A DNA stretch of 64,000 nt from contig OY992834.1 of assembly GCA_963921425.1 (NCBI GenBank), positions 8,415,271 to 8,479,270 of the forward strand, given 5' to 3'. The notes under the pieces are model-generated. The model made no database searches, was not told where the DNA came from, and saw nothing but the letters and a program-made list of their open reading frames with translations. Positions within the stretch are counted from its first letter, which is position 1; each line of letters begins with the position of its first letter. Below, piece by piece: positions 1-12,438 of the stretch. The position numbers and the translations under genes are program-made. Source of the stretch: Dryas octopetala. Taxonomy: Eukaryota > Streptophyta > Magnoliopsida > Rosales > Rosaceae.

Positions 1-600
1 AATATTTGTTAAAAAAAAAAGGATATGGCCGATCTGGACCGTTGATTATCAACGGTCCATTAATCTCAGCCGTTGATCCATTTCCGGCCCATCTAAAAAA
101 AAAAAAAAACGAGGCAAAACGCAGCAGCCGTTGATCACCAACGGTCGGCCGATCTGGACCGTTGGTGAGTATCCCATTCAGCCACGCGTCAGCAACAGCA
201 GAAAGGCAGGCGCTGCAACCGAGTTTGCTTGCGTCAGCCGACACCTGCGTCAGCCAAACCAGCCGCTCGTCAGCTTTGTCAGGCGCGGGGCCCACCTCTC
301 TCTTCAGCCCAAACCGGTTTCTCTCTCCTTCACGTGGGCTTAAATCTGATTTGGGTCACACAACATTTTGGGTCACACTGAAACACACATTTGGGTTACA
401 CTTTGGGTTACACCCTCTTTTGGGTCACACATTCCGGCCCATAGTGTTAGGGTGTGACCCATTTGTGGCCCAAAATGGGTTTTGGGTCACACAATCCGGC
501 AGCATAGTGGAAGGCCTAAGAATGGCAAACTGTTCCTCTTCTTTAGATTTTCAAATCAAATACTATACAGTTATAAACTTATAATTGAATTGCTTTTTTT
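1..600. repeat. Interspersed repeat cluster at window edge
   Basis: No gene is supported here. The 18-mer GGCCGATCTGGACCGTTG occurs at 27-44 and again at 147-164, each next to inverted AACGGTC/GACCGTT pairs. From about 350 to 505 the unit TTGGGTCACAC occurs four times, the variant TTGGGTTACAC twice, and the reverse GTGTGACCC once. Short open frames over this stretch follow the repeats and match no family I know. The block looks like part of a transposon or LTR that continues beyond the window edge, but no termini are visible. Confidence 0.5.
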
Positions 601-2160
601 TTTTTTTTTATAAGGCTTGTTTCCTTTTTTTTCTTTCCTTTTTTTTAGATAATCCAAGTACGTGCCAAAAAGAATATATATAAAACAAAACTACATTGCC
701 GAAACAAGGCACGACAAGTAAAAAGATAGCCAAATTATTGAGTAGTCCTGTTAACTCATCATTTTAAAGTGGCCTTAAAGAAAATAGATAATGTCGACTA
801 TTATCCAAAAAAAAAAATTATTTAATAATATTTCTCTCTACAATTTAAATAATTTTTTTCCTAAATAACAAAAAAAAAATGTTGTATATTCAAAACGATG
901 TTGTTTCAATATTTTAGAATTAAACGTTTAGATTTATTGTTTAATATTTAAAATTTTATTAAAAAAAATTATAAATCTAAAACAATGTAATTTTAAATAT
1001 TGATACCAAATCAGAAAAAGAACCTCTGAGTTCTCTTCAAAAAGCAATAATGTGGTAATTAGCCTCTTAGCATATGAAGGATGGAAAAGAGAACTAATTA
1101 AATGTATGGGGTTTCCTATTTGTATTTGACATATCTTAATAATTAAGATGATATATAACAAAATGACAAGAGTGCTGTAACGCTATCCAAGTTGTTCATT
1201 GTTGTTTCACACATGTACTGACCTACACAGCATGGTGCATAATTATTTAATTACTTATATGTAGGTGGGGCACGATCAGACTATCAGAGTGTGGTCCAGG
1301 TCCAACCATAGAAAAAATATCCTGGCTAGCCCATCAAGCTGATTTTTCATTGTAATTTGCAAATTGATCTCCTACGTACATATTATTCTTCAAATGGGTT
1401 AGGAGTTAGGACCACTTTGCACAATCATAGTGTCATAGTGACATGAATTATATGATATATGATGGTGGTTTAAGAAAGACTTTGATCATATGTAAGATTA
1501 ATTTAGGATATCTCAAATCCCAAAATAGAAAACCAACCTTTTGGTGTACACTAAACAATTCTTCTTCTTTTTTGTTTAAATATTTAGGAAAAACTAACAA
1601 CCATAACTTCTAAGACATATATCCTACCGCATTATATCACTTTGATATGTAACCCTAATTTTGAACTTAACTCTATTTTTGTTTCTAAATATGGTGGTGG
1701 TCATGTATGACCATGGTACATAGTATTATGACTCATGACGATGGCCTCATTAGTTACTATATAAGTCGTGAGAATGTGATGCTTTACGTGGCCTCTTTTT
1801 AAGTTATTCTAATATACAAAATCATGATTTCAACTTAATATAAAATATTAAGTTTTATGGCTACCAAACTTATTAAAATGTTTTTTCTTTTTAGTATGAA
1901 CTTATGGAAATGTTAATTTGGACGAAATTGAAATTATCAACCAGTTGAAAAGGCAAATGTGTTGAAAAACTTGAAATTAAAATGATAGGGTCATAAATTA
2001 AATCGACGCCAAACTGTTGAGACTAGAGGCGCATTTGCTATATTACTTTTCTAACTTAACATTTCTATTGACTAAACTGAAGGACATGTTGATTTGGTTT
2101 AAGTTGAAAATTTGAAGAGATATATCTTTTTCAAATTTTCAAATACAAATAACTCTTATT
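601..2160. other. AT-rich intergenic DNA, no gene seen
   Basis: This stretch is AT-rich and full of homopolymer runs. I see no splice-compatible coding exons, tRNA-like folds or element termini. Confidence 0.5.
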
Positions 2161-2355
2161 CTAGAGTGTCCAATACTCCAATATGTCATCCTTTAAAGTT
2201 TGACAAACCCAAACCCTAGAGAAAAGAAAAAAAAAAAACCCAAGAAAAAGATATGTGCTAAGATTCAATAATTTTCTTCAAACTTTTTTATTTTTTATTT
2301 TTTGAGAATAGGGTTTGTCAAACTTTAAAGGATGACATGTTGGACAGTACTCTAG
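2161..2355. repeat. 195-bp fold-back (MITE-like) element
   Basis: Left arm 2161-2210 and right arm 2311-2355 are inverted copies. They share an uninterrupted core of about 28 bp (2183-2210 against 2311-2338) and an outer CTAGAGT/ACTCTAG end. The roughly 100-bp loop is A/T-rich. The structure fits a miniature inverted-repeat element or a decayed long hairpin. No clear target-site duplication was found, so the superfamily is not assigned. Confidence 0.65.
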
Positions 2356-3706
2356 CATGTACATAGTACATGGCATTTAATTTGAATCTAGAACCATGTG
2401 ACTTGGAATGATGATTTTGGTACTTCCAAATCAGCTTGCTCGAGTAAATTCTGATCTTTGTCTTCCCTTAAGATCACTCTCATGATGATCACATCTCATC
2501 AAAGAAAGCAACAACAATAGCATGCTGATAATGAAGACAACGATCAAAGAGAACCTCAGGTTACAAAAAGCCAACATTTCTATATGGCCGACCAACTAAT
2601 AGGAACTCCATTTACCTACCAAATTTAAGCCACAGAAAAAATCCAACAACAGGTCTATTCTCTCCTATTCCTAGTCACACTTAAGAGTCATGGTTAAAAA
2701 TTTGTATGGACACAGATTATTTCTAAGTTTAATTACATTCCAACTGATGTGGTAGATTAATTTTATTATTTTGATTTGGTAGATTAATTATATGACAGTG
2801 TTTTATTGTTGCAATAAATAAGATTTAGTGAGATAAATTATGAAGAAATACCTTGGAAAAAAAAAAAACACTAAGCATATGCTATATAAATTTTAGATTT
2901 GAAAGCGTAAACTTTGAGAATGATGCTGTGAAGGAAAGTATAACTTTTACATTTCTTTTCTTTTGCCCCACTCCTTTTCTAACCCCTTCAAAAAGCAAAT
3001 CTAAGAGGATGACACATCAATTATTGGCCAAAAAGTTTAGTGAATATTACGAGCAGTGTTAAACGCAATCGTTTTTACGGCTATTGATTCAATGAGTCTC
3101 AGTGTCTCACATTTCATCGACACTTGTTAGTTATCTATGTATGTCTGAGCAAACAAACGCTAATGTTCTCCATGATATAATTCTTACATGACTAACAACA
3201 TCATATTTGAAATCTTTCTTTGTTATCAAGTTGAAGGCAAATAATGTAAACTCATAAATCTAATATCATAGTGTGCAACAACCTTAGACACACCTCATCA
3301 ATTAATGAATTGGTGTGTAGTTAACTTGTACGTGCCCATAATATAGGGGTCCCCAAAGGTTGTTCAAACCTATTAAGAAATTATTGGAGGTGAAGAAGGA
3401 CCACTTCATATCATCTTCACCACCTTTCTTCTTCACACATTTATAACTTTTGTCTATGCTCTTTCTTCTTTAATTCACATATCATCTTCAACCATGCACT
3501 TATAAGTTGAATCACTAATTCACTACCAACCATTAATTGTATTCCTGGTTGGACTTGTTGTGATCGATATCCATATCAATAACGACCATAAATGACTGAC
3601 ACTAGTATTTCTCTGCACTACTTGTTATTACTATACATTCAATTTGATTGTTAGTAGTTTGGTAAATAATAATAAGCTCACTAAAACTTTTCTGAAATTT
3701 TAGTCC
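2356..3706. other. Intergenic DNA, no gene seen
   Basis: AT-rich spacer. The open frame at 2853-3062 has no recognisable domain and skewed composition, so I do not support it as a gene. Confidence 0.45.
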
Positions 3707-3714
3707 GTGACACT

Positions 3715-5457
3715 CAGGGACGGACGCACAGCCAAGCTTGGGGGGTCGGGCGACCCCCCGAACGGCGGAGCACGCAGGCTTAGACCTCTGGACGGCGACA
3801 CCAGCGACCCCCCGACGTGAAGAAGGCGACCCCCGACGGCCCGACGTGAAGAAGGCGACCTCCAGAGCTCCACTGCTCCAGCCTCCAGCCTTCCAGGTGA
3901 TGAAACGCATTGAGAATTGAAAAACAGAGAAAGTGAGAAGAGAAGAGGCTGAAGAGCTGAAGAGGGGGCTGGGCTAGTGGTAGGGGTGGGCATTTTAACC
4001 GAGCACCGCCAAAACCGGCCGAACTGCACCGCCAAAAAACCGTAAAAAACCGCGTTGACAAAAAAAAGTCAACATCGCCAAAAAAACCGAATCGTACCGG
4101 TTCTCTCCAGTTCTGGTTCCGGTTCTACACCTTATTTAACTGCACCGAACCGAACCGCATCGCATACTTGCAAAAAATATATTTTTTTTATATTTTTATA
4201 CATATATACACCATTATATATATTTTTATATATATATTTATACGATTATTATATACTTTTTATACACTTTTTGTACACATTTTTATACACTTTAGACCCT
4301 AAACCCTAATAAAATATTAGAATTAATATTAACGTAGCTATATTTTAGGTTTTAGACCCTAAAATATATTTTATATAACCCTATGACCTATTTTCTAGAT
4401 ATATAATATAATAATAAATTAATAATGTTTTAGTATATAATTTTAGTTATACCCATTACCCTATATAATAAAATTAGTATATTATTTATATTCTATATAA
4501 AAAAAATTAGTATATTATTTATAGTTTATACTTTATATACTAAAATTTTTAATTGTTTATAGTTCTAGGGTATAATATATAGTTATATACTATATAAGTG
4601 TATAGGGTATATACCATATAAGGTTTATAACTTGTAGTAACTAGTAAGTTAGTAACTTTGTTTTAAGCAGGTTCTTAACTTGTAGTTGTAGTCATTGGTT
4701 GTATACTTGTATAATTGATTTTGTTTTTAACTTTTAAGTTTTAAGTACTAAGCAGGTTAAACAAAGTTTAATGTATGAGTCTTTTTGGTTAAGTTCATTA
4801 AATTAACTTGTAAATTTGTTTTTTTGTTGCCAAAACTTGTTAATTAGGATGAGTTTGCATCATTAAATAATTGGGCTTGGGCTTGGGCTTAGGCTTAAAA
4901 AAATAAATGTGAAGCCCAAAAGTGCTAATCTGAATAATAGCCCATTAGGCCCAGAACCGCGATGGAGAACCGCACAGCACCGCATCTTAAATGGTTTGGT
5001 TTGGTTTTTTTATTTCTTTCACTGTTTTAAGCACCGAACCGCACCGTGTATTAATGTCCGGCGCGGCGCACGGTTCCGGGGGAAAAGTGAGTCGAACCGC
5101 ACCGCGACCACCCCTAGCTAGTGGGCTGCGGCCTGCGGGCTGTTTATTTATTTATTTTAAGTTCCTACTCAAAACGACGTCGTTTTGAGCTAGGAATTAA
5201 AAAAAAAAAAAGACTTTTGCTGACCCAGACTCCCACTGACCCGTGTTGTGCTCTTTCAGCCTATTCCTCAATCCCTTCATTCATTAACAGTGAAACCCAA
5301 ACGGCCACACACAGAGCCCAAGTGCCCAACCCAGCCAGCCGTGACACCGTCGTCCCTATTGCAGTGCTCGGTCCCTAAAAAATGTTGCCTCCGCTTCGCG
5401 GCGCCAAGCTCTACTTAACCATGACCTCCCAGGTTGGGGATCCTGGATCCGTCCCTA
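3715..5457. mobile_element. Non-autonomous hAT-type element (outer of a nested pair)
   Basis: A perfect 8-bp duplication GTGACACT flanks the element at 3707-3714 and 5458-5465. The 5' end reads CAGGGACGGA and the 3' end is the inverse of TAGGGACGGA, giving a 10-bp terminal inverted repeat with one mismatch. An 8-bp duplication plus short CAGGG-type ends is the hAT signature. No transposase is encoded. Without the inner insertion the element is only about 600 bp, so it is a deletion derivative or MITE. The left part is GC-rich and contains a duplicated CGACGTGAAGAAGGCGACC unit near 3813-3860. Open frames over this part are fortuitous. Confidence 0.85.
3981..5116. mobile_element. Non-autonomous hAT-type element nested inside the first
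   Basis: A perfect 8-bp duplication GCTAGTGG lies at 3973-3980 and 5117-5124. Termini are TAGGGGTGG at the left and its inverse CCACCCCTA at the right. Both subterminal zones carry many ACCGCACCG/AACCGAACC motifs, while the middle (about 4180-4640) is extremely A/T-rich. There is no transposase. It inserted into the outer element after that element had landed, so the order of insertion is clear. Confidence 0.87.
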
Positions 5458-5870
5458 GTGACACTTGAATTTGGAACAAGCTCATCAGATATGAATACAT
5501 GAAATACTGTTACATCAATTAGGATACAAAAATTTAGAATTTTTTTTGGTATCTCTAGCATTATTTTTTATGAATTCAACATTGTGTTATGCTTTGTGAA
5601 TATTTTTTTTGGTAAATTTTTTTTGGTAAAAGGATGCTTTGTGAATCTTTAGCAGCAAACAAATGGTGATTTTTTGAATTGGGCCAGAATATTGTGGGCT
5701 AAACTATGGACATTGCAAGCCAACGACCCAATGAGCCAAACAATAGAAACTGGATCAGATGCTGTGCTGGTGGTCAGTAGACAGTAGATGGAAAAACGAT
5801 TTGTCGTTTTGGATTGGAGGTTTGTTTTTTGGCCATGGTTTTGGGTTGGAGCTTAAACCCTATCCATTAC

Positions 5871-5916
5871 TATAAAACTATAACATGCATTTTTGCAAAA
5901 CCCTTTTAAACCCTAA
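5871..5916 (+). promoter_or_regulatory. Likely core promoter of the RNA helicase gene
   Basis: TATAAAAC at 5871-5878 lies about 90 bp before the first usable ATG (5965). A telo-box AAACCCTAA follows at 5908-5916. Telo-boxes are common close to transcription starts of plant genes for translation and RNA metabolism. The rest of 5466-5964 is AT-rich spacer holding the probable upstream promoter. The end of the nested hAT pair lies about 410 bp upstream of the TATA box. Confidence 0.45.
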
Positions 5917-5964
5917 ATCCCCATTTCGGGGACTTGCTTGCACCTCTCTACCACAGAAACCTCC

Positions 5965-8900
5965 ATGAAAACGACGTCACTTTCGACTACCCTTATGCCC
6001 GTTAGGCTCTTGCCCCAACTCCGCCTCCTCAACCTTTCTCTTCCGGTGACCCGTTTCCCGGCCATGAAATTCGGTCCCTCCATTTCGTCCTCTCGGGCCG
6101 TACCCATTTTGTCTCGGGTCTTCCCCTTGAGGCTCAGGTACTCAGGGTTAGGGTTTCGTCGTTCCCTGCAGACTGAGCGGACATTCTCGACTCGGGCCTT
6201 CCGGACCTCCAGGACCGGGTCGGGTTCCGAATTTTCACGTGGGTTTGAGAAAAGGGCGGTTGGTGGGGGCTCCAAGAGCCTGGTTGATGACGAGGCTGAA
6301 CTCAGTGACTGGGTCAGCGAGTTGAGGAGCGACTCGTCACGTGGCCGAGTTGGTGGTGAGGGAGAATCGGACGGTCGTAGAAGTAGGGTTAGAGATAGGG
6401 GTAGTGATAGAGAGTCGTATCCTGTGAAGAGGAGCAGAAGAGATAGTGGGTCGGCCGAGTTTGGTGAGTCGAAAAGGGGAGGATTTCGGAACCCAACTCA
6501 GTCATTTTCGAGAAATTCACCGATGAGTAAGCGATTGGGTAACAGATTTGAGGATGATGATGATAAAGAAAAGAGACCATTTCCACCCAGAAACAATCGG
6601 GGGAGTTCGATTTCAAATGACAAGTTTGGTGAGTCGAGTAGGCAAAGATTTTCAACCCCAAATCAATCTTTTTCAAGAAATCCACGGGTGAATAAGCCAT
6701 TCGGTAACAAATTTCAGACTGAAGATGATAAGGGAGATGAATTGTTTCCGCGTAGAAATAATCGTGAGCATTCAAATACAAATTCAAATGCAAATTTGAA
6801 AGCGAATTCTTTGAGTAGGAACAGAGGTGGGAGAGATTTGGATTCGGGGTATAAACGTAGCCAAGGCAGTGAGGGTTTAAGGAAAGGCGGAAGAGATTCG
6901 AGTAAAGCATTGCGCGTGGTGGATGATTCCGATGAGGAGGAGGACAATGAGTTTGGTGTTGGCATTGGGGATTTGCTTAGTGAGGAAGAGAGTGATACTG
7001 CTGCTTCTGATGATGATGGTTATGCATCATTAAAACAAAAAACTGCAAATTCTTTGTTTGGTTCCGACAACCAAGTGAGCGAAAAGGTTTTGCCAAGAAG
7101 TTCACCTGGAAACTCTGACGACTCTTATCTGAGTGAGACTAGGTATGTTAAAATCAACATTTCTATGATGGGTTTACACACAAGTTGCTTGCTTTAACTT
7201 GGTTTAAATGTTTGCAGATTTGATCAATGTTCGGTCTCTCCGCTGTCCTTGAAAGGTATCAAGGATGCAGGATATGAAAAGATGACTGTTGTACAAGAGG
7301 CTACACTTCCTGTAATACTCAAAGGTTTGGTTCTCTACAAAAAAATGCACGACCTTTAGGATAAGTGATGCCATCTTGCTTTGAACAATGGATCTTCAAG
7401 AGGAGTGCTTTAAAAACCCCAACAACCATCAATTCCATTGTTTAATCCGCAATGACCTTAAATAAGATAACTTGTGTTCTCTTAAGGATGTCTGCTTTTT
7501 TTTTTTTTCCTTCATAGATTCGATTGATCTGCAATTATGAAAGTGCTTATTCTAATTACTTATGTTTTCTAGGCAAGGATGTTCTGGCCAAGGCTAAAAC
7601 AGGGACCGGAAAAACTGTGGCATTCTTGGTATGAAACCTTATTTATGTCACTCTGTGGGAATGAATGTCCTCATGTTAAAAAAAAAAAAAAAAAGATGAA
7701 AGAATTGTGTGGATTTCCATGATACTTTTAATTTATTTAAGGTTCTGCGTTTGTGTTATCAATATATGTAGTTGCAGGGGATTTTTCATCCTACTTGATG
7801 TTGAAGTTTTTAATTTCAGCTTCCATCAATTGAAGTTGTTGTAAAATCACCTCCTCTTAGCCGTGATCAGAAGCGAACCCCAATTCTTGTACTTGTAATA
7901 TGCCCAACTCGAGAGCTGGCAAGTCAAGCTGCTGCAGAAGCAAATAAATTGTTGAAGTATCATCCTTCAATTGGTGTTCAAGTTGTGATAGGAGGTACAA
8001 GACTTGCTCTAGAACAGAAACGCTTGCAAGCAAACCCTTGCCAGGTAATATTTTTATTTTTTATCATTTCTGGAGCACTTTGTCATTTGCTATACTGTCT
8101 TGTCTTGTTTTATTCACTTCATTAGCCAAACATCAACTGAGTTAATGATTTATTCGACATTGACGAAAGACTGGAATGTCATGGGCTAAGCTAATAGTGA
8201 ATGGTTGAATTAAGTTAATTGGATTTTATTAAGTTGAATTAAGGTTGAACTGAGAGTCCTTTAAAAAAAAAAAAGGTTGAACTGAGGGTGAAAGGTTGGA
8301 TTAAGGTAGTAGGTTCCATCTACTTGAACCATTTCTATTATTATAATTATACACTAATCAATTCCCCTCTAATTTTTGTCCTGGCTCTTTGGTATGTTTA
8401 TTTATAACACTGATTCCAACTAAGGACAAAGATGAAAATCCATGTCATCGTAATTAAATGGACGTTTATATGTTATGTGACACATTTAAAACTTACAGAT
8501 TCTTGTTGCTACACCTGGAAGGCTCAAAGATCACATTGAGAATACTTCAGGTTTTGCAACTAAGCTGATGGGTGTCCAAGTCCTTGTTCTTGATGAAGCT
8601 GATCATTTACTGGATATGGGATTTCGTAAAGATATTGAAAGGATTATATCAGCTGTACCAAAACAACGACAGACACTGTTGTTTTCTGCCACAGTTCCAG
8701 AAGAGGTTTCTTTCACTACTTATTTTTGTGGTAATGTGTTTTTTTGGGAATTAAAAAAAAAATGCATGTATGTACATTATGTATGAACAGTAGGTCTTTT
8801 CTGGTTATAGGTCCGTCAAATTTGTCACATTGCTTTGAAAAGAGATCATGAATATATCAATACGGTTCAAGAAGGCAGTGAAGAGACGCATGCCCAGGTA

Positions 8901-10375
8901 GGCTCTTTTATGATATGTGTGTGTGTGTGTGTGTATTTGATTATGACAATTTGATCATTAATATGTATTGTTGGTATTTCTATTCTAAAAATATGGATGA
9001 TTTCAGGTCACACAGTCGCATTTGGTTGCTCCATTGGACAAGCATTTTTCCATAGTATATACTCTTCTCAAAGATCATATTGCAGATGATGTCGACTATA
9101 AGGTATGCACTGTATTACCAAAAAAGCCCAGGCTCTTGACTTCATGCACCAGAAGTTTTGGTTGGTGTTTGCCAATGTATTGATTCAATAGCGTCATGGG
9201 TTTTATTTTGGAGAGGTATTGATGTCAACAGTTACTGTTGACTGCCACTATTGGAATTCTAAAATATATGATCTTCAATTTTGCATAGGTTCTTGTATTC
9301 TGCACTACTGCTATGGTCACAAGACTGGTGGCAGACCTTCTTGGTGAGCTGAACTTGAATGTCAGAGAGATCCATTCTAGAAAGCCACAGAGTTATAGAA
9401 CCAGGGTTTCTGATGAATTCCGGAAATCAAAGGGTCTTATCCTTGTAACTTCTGATGTATCTGCACGTGGAGTTGATTATCCAGATGTTACCCTAGTTAT
9501 ACAGGTAATAGAGTGTCAATTATTAGCTTATGCAAACCTGAATTCATTTTCGTTTACCATTGTTTTTAGTATGCAATATTAAGGACTATGCATTTTTGCT
9601 CTTGCTTGTTAGAATCATTCTTATGAGGTATTGTAAAGGTATACGTAAGAATGATTCTTGTTAGAATGATTTTTATGTATGCATATCTTAGCACTTTATT
9701 CCTTATGAATCTTTTACCTAGTTTTTTATTTGAACAGGACTTGAGTTTCTTGACCTTCTTCAAGCCTCATAGTTAGTTTTAATACATATCTTTTGCAACT
9801 TCACTGTCGTAGATTCTAATCCAAGTTCCCCTTATCCCCCTCCCCTTTTTTGTTGCAATCACAGGTGGGTGTGCCAGCTGATAGACAACAGTATATACAT
9901 CGACTTGGTAGAACCGGTCGTAAAGGCAAAGAAGGGCAAGGAATGTTGTTGCTGGCTCCTTGGGAGGAGTTCTTCTTATCCAACATTAAGGATTTGCCAA
10001 CAACCAAGGCTCCTTTACCTTCAGTTGATCCAGATACGAAGAAAAAGGTAGGTTTCTCTCCCTCTCTCTTCAGGTCTCTCTCTCTTTCCATTTTCCTTGA
10101 AGCGTGTGGTTGTGATTTGTAACAAAATGCTGGCATATATCTAACAGGTGGAACAAGCACTATCCCAAGTGGTGATGAAGAACAAAGAAGCAGCGTACCA
10201 AGCGTGGCTTGGGTACTACAATTCAAATAAGAATATTGGCCGTGATAAGCATAGGCTCGTGGAGCTCGCTAATGAGTTTAGTCGAAGCATGGGGCTGGAC
10301 AACCCTCCAGCCATTCCCAAGATGGTTCTTGGCAAGATGGGGCTTAAGAATGTCCCTGGGTTGCGCTCCAAATAG
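5965..10375 (+). CDS. DEAD-box ATP-dependent RNA helicase (RH25/RH26/RH31 group)
   Basis: ATP-dependent RNA unwinding enzyme, superfamily 2, about 860 residues. Ten exons were inferred: 5965-7142, 7218-7324, 7573-7628, 7820-8044, 8499-8705, 8811-8897, 9007-9102, 9289-9504, 9865-10047 and 10148-10375. Joined, they keep the frame. The N-terminal ~390 residues (exon 1) begin with a basic, Ser/Thr-rich stretch like an organelle transit peptide, followed by a low-complexity Arg/Ser/Asn tract and an acidic patch. The helicase core starts at a Q-motif region (~F394) and has AKTGTGKT (436-443), PTREL (476-480), DEAD (554-557), SAT (585-587), SARGVDYPD in exon 8 and HRLGRTGR (736-743). All key motifs are intact. 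The open frame begins at a TTG upstream; the ATG at 5965 is chosen because it opens the transit-like segment. Arabidopsis relatives include RH25 (STRS2), RH26, RH31 and RH48. I cannot pick one ortholog from sequence alone, and the target organelle is inferred. Confidence 0.93.
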
Positions 10376-12438
10376 CTTAGCAACTTAGGCAGTTGATCTG
10401 ATTGTCTCAATTACTATTTTTTGTTGAGAACAAGAAGCTATCATGTTTGCAACGTGTTGGGAACTGGCCATGTTTTATCAAATAGAAGAGATATTTGACA
10501 GTCTTAAATTCTCTTAAATATACAAATAAAAATGCTAGGGGCTCCATATTAGATTAAAATGTTAAGAATGAAATGTTGAAATAAGATTTCTGCCCCCACT
10601 GTACCAAAATTTTTTTTTGCATGGAACATACATTTTTAAAGCTTGGATTATCAGGACATACTAAAATATAGATTTTTGAAATGTACAATTTGTTTGTATG
10701 TCACATGGTCTCTGTATTATAAATGAATTCATGTTTTTTTCTTTATCTAAGGGATAAAGGATTTGAACTTAAAACTTTTATAACCTTAGTGTTCAATATT
10801 TAGTTGGTACAAACGAACTCATGTTAGCAGTATAAAATGGTTCGATATTTCTCCTGAAGCTTGGACTAAAGCCCTACCCAAGGAGATTGAAAGGAGAACA
10901 GAAAACAATAGTGTTCGGTCTCTAGCCCTAGGGGATTCGGATGCCTGAAGGTCCTGTGGACTATGCCCTTGGGGAAGGGTTCCAACACAAGGAGATTTGC
11001 CAACTTGTTATTGTCATTTCTGATTGCAGATGCACTTGAGCTCTCATAAACTTGCTTGGCCACCTTGGTGGATGTATTTCTGAGTATACACAGAAAGAAA
11101 AGGGGCAACCATCATATTAGAAATACCAACTACTGTCTTAACTTTTTAGATCCTTGTTGATATGTCAATACTCCATTTGTTTTTATATAAATCTACTCTA
11201 AGAAATAAGAAAATGTCATACTATATGCCACATGGCCCACATCAGTTGGTATCAAAAAATCGGAATAAGAGTTTGTTTAGTTCTGAAGGTTCTCTTTGTT
11301 CAGTCCGAAAAATAAAAAGGAAAGAGGTTCAATTCTTGTAAATATATTTCAAAGGGAAAAGCGGATTGATGCCAAAAGGTCAAAAAGCCTTCCAAATGGA
11401 GCTTTCGTATTGGAGATGAGTAGCTTCCCCTCTTTGGGAGTATTTCAAAACTTGCTGAAGAAGTTGGCTAAAGTTGATGTCTACAAGTTATGCTCTCCCC
11501 CAATTTAGTCTTCAATCTTCATTGCTAGTCAGGAGGATTTCGCTTGATGCGTATTGCAAGACAAATTATATACTTACAAGAAAATATGATTTATGACTTG
11601 GTGTACATATGTTTCTTTACATTTTCAAATAAACATAATTTCTCTTTTGCAAAATGATTTTTATTTTTATTTTAAAAAGTAAAATAGAAGATAGTCAAGT
11701 CAACCGAATATGACCCAATTTTTATCTATGGTGCTGTTGTTGCTACACTGTTAAATATCTTAAACAAGAGTACATAAAACAGAACTGGTACACAGATTCT
11801 GGATTGAAAACCCTAATACATGGTGTGAAAGAGATTCCTCTGATAGGACAATTTTTGACACAGTAAAATCCTAAATTCTGAACCTACAGAGAGTTTTCTA
11901 ATTCAGTAGAGTTACAAGGTGCCTAACCCTAAATGGAATTTTAGGTCCCCGAGTCCTGCCTTCCCCTTCGCCATCACCATCACCATCATCCCAATTTACC
12001 ACCAATCTTGTATTCTTGAAAATGGAGCAAGTAAACTACTTTCTAGTGTACATAAAAGCTCCAAGCAGGCATGATGGGATAAGGAAGATATAAATAAATC
12101 AGGAAATGGAATAGTCAAATTCTTCCTATTTTAAGAAGGGGGTGAGAACAAGAACGCTTGGTAATGAGGGTTTCTCACTGTAGTTTCTTCCATCATCATT
12201 CCCTTTCTGATCTGGAAAAGCTAGAGGCGAAACATCCTCATCTTTCATCTGATAATTTCTCTGGGCCACTGATTTGGCAAAATAATCAAACTCCCCTGTT
12301 AAGATAATTGACAGCATCACAAAACAATCCCAGGGAAGAGGTTGCAAGTAACAAAAAAGAAAAACTGATTAAAATCTCCAGAAGAGGTTGCCCATGAGAC
12401 ACTGCCGTGGTACCCAATTAAGAAAAAACCCAGACCAA
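10376..12438. other. Spacer between convergent genes; 3' regions and repeat relics
   Basis: This holds the helicase 3' region and the 3' region of the minus-strand nucleotidyltransferase gene. The short open frames at 10866-11108 (-) and 11296-11508 (+) match no family I know and look like decayed repeat. An open minus frame at 12126-12300 contains a stretch resembling a conserved C-terminal tail (KDEDVSPLAFP). It may be an alternative last exon of the neighbouring gene (see findings). Confidence 0.45.

Noticed and set aside
131-584. Two overlapping plus-strand open frames (70 and 140 residues)
   Set aside because: They follow the GGCCGATC and TTGGGTCACAC repeats, show no domain and have low-complexity composition.
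3602-4309. Several open frames rich in Pro/Arg/Ser
   Set aside because: They lie within the nested hAT elements and arise from GC-rich repeat DNA in multiple frames.
5913-6910. Long minus-strand open frames over the first helicase exon
   Set aside because: They are antisense shadows of the Arg/Ser-rich helicase N-terminus.
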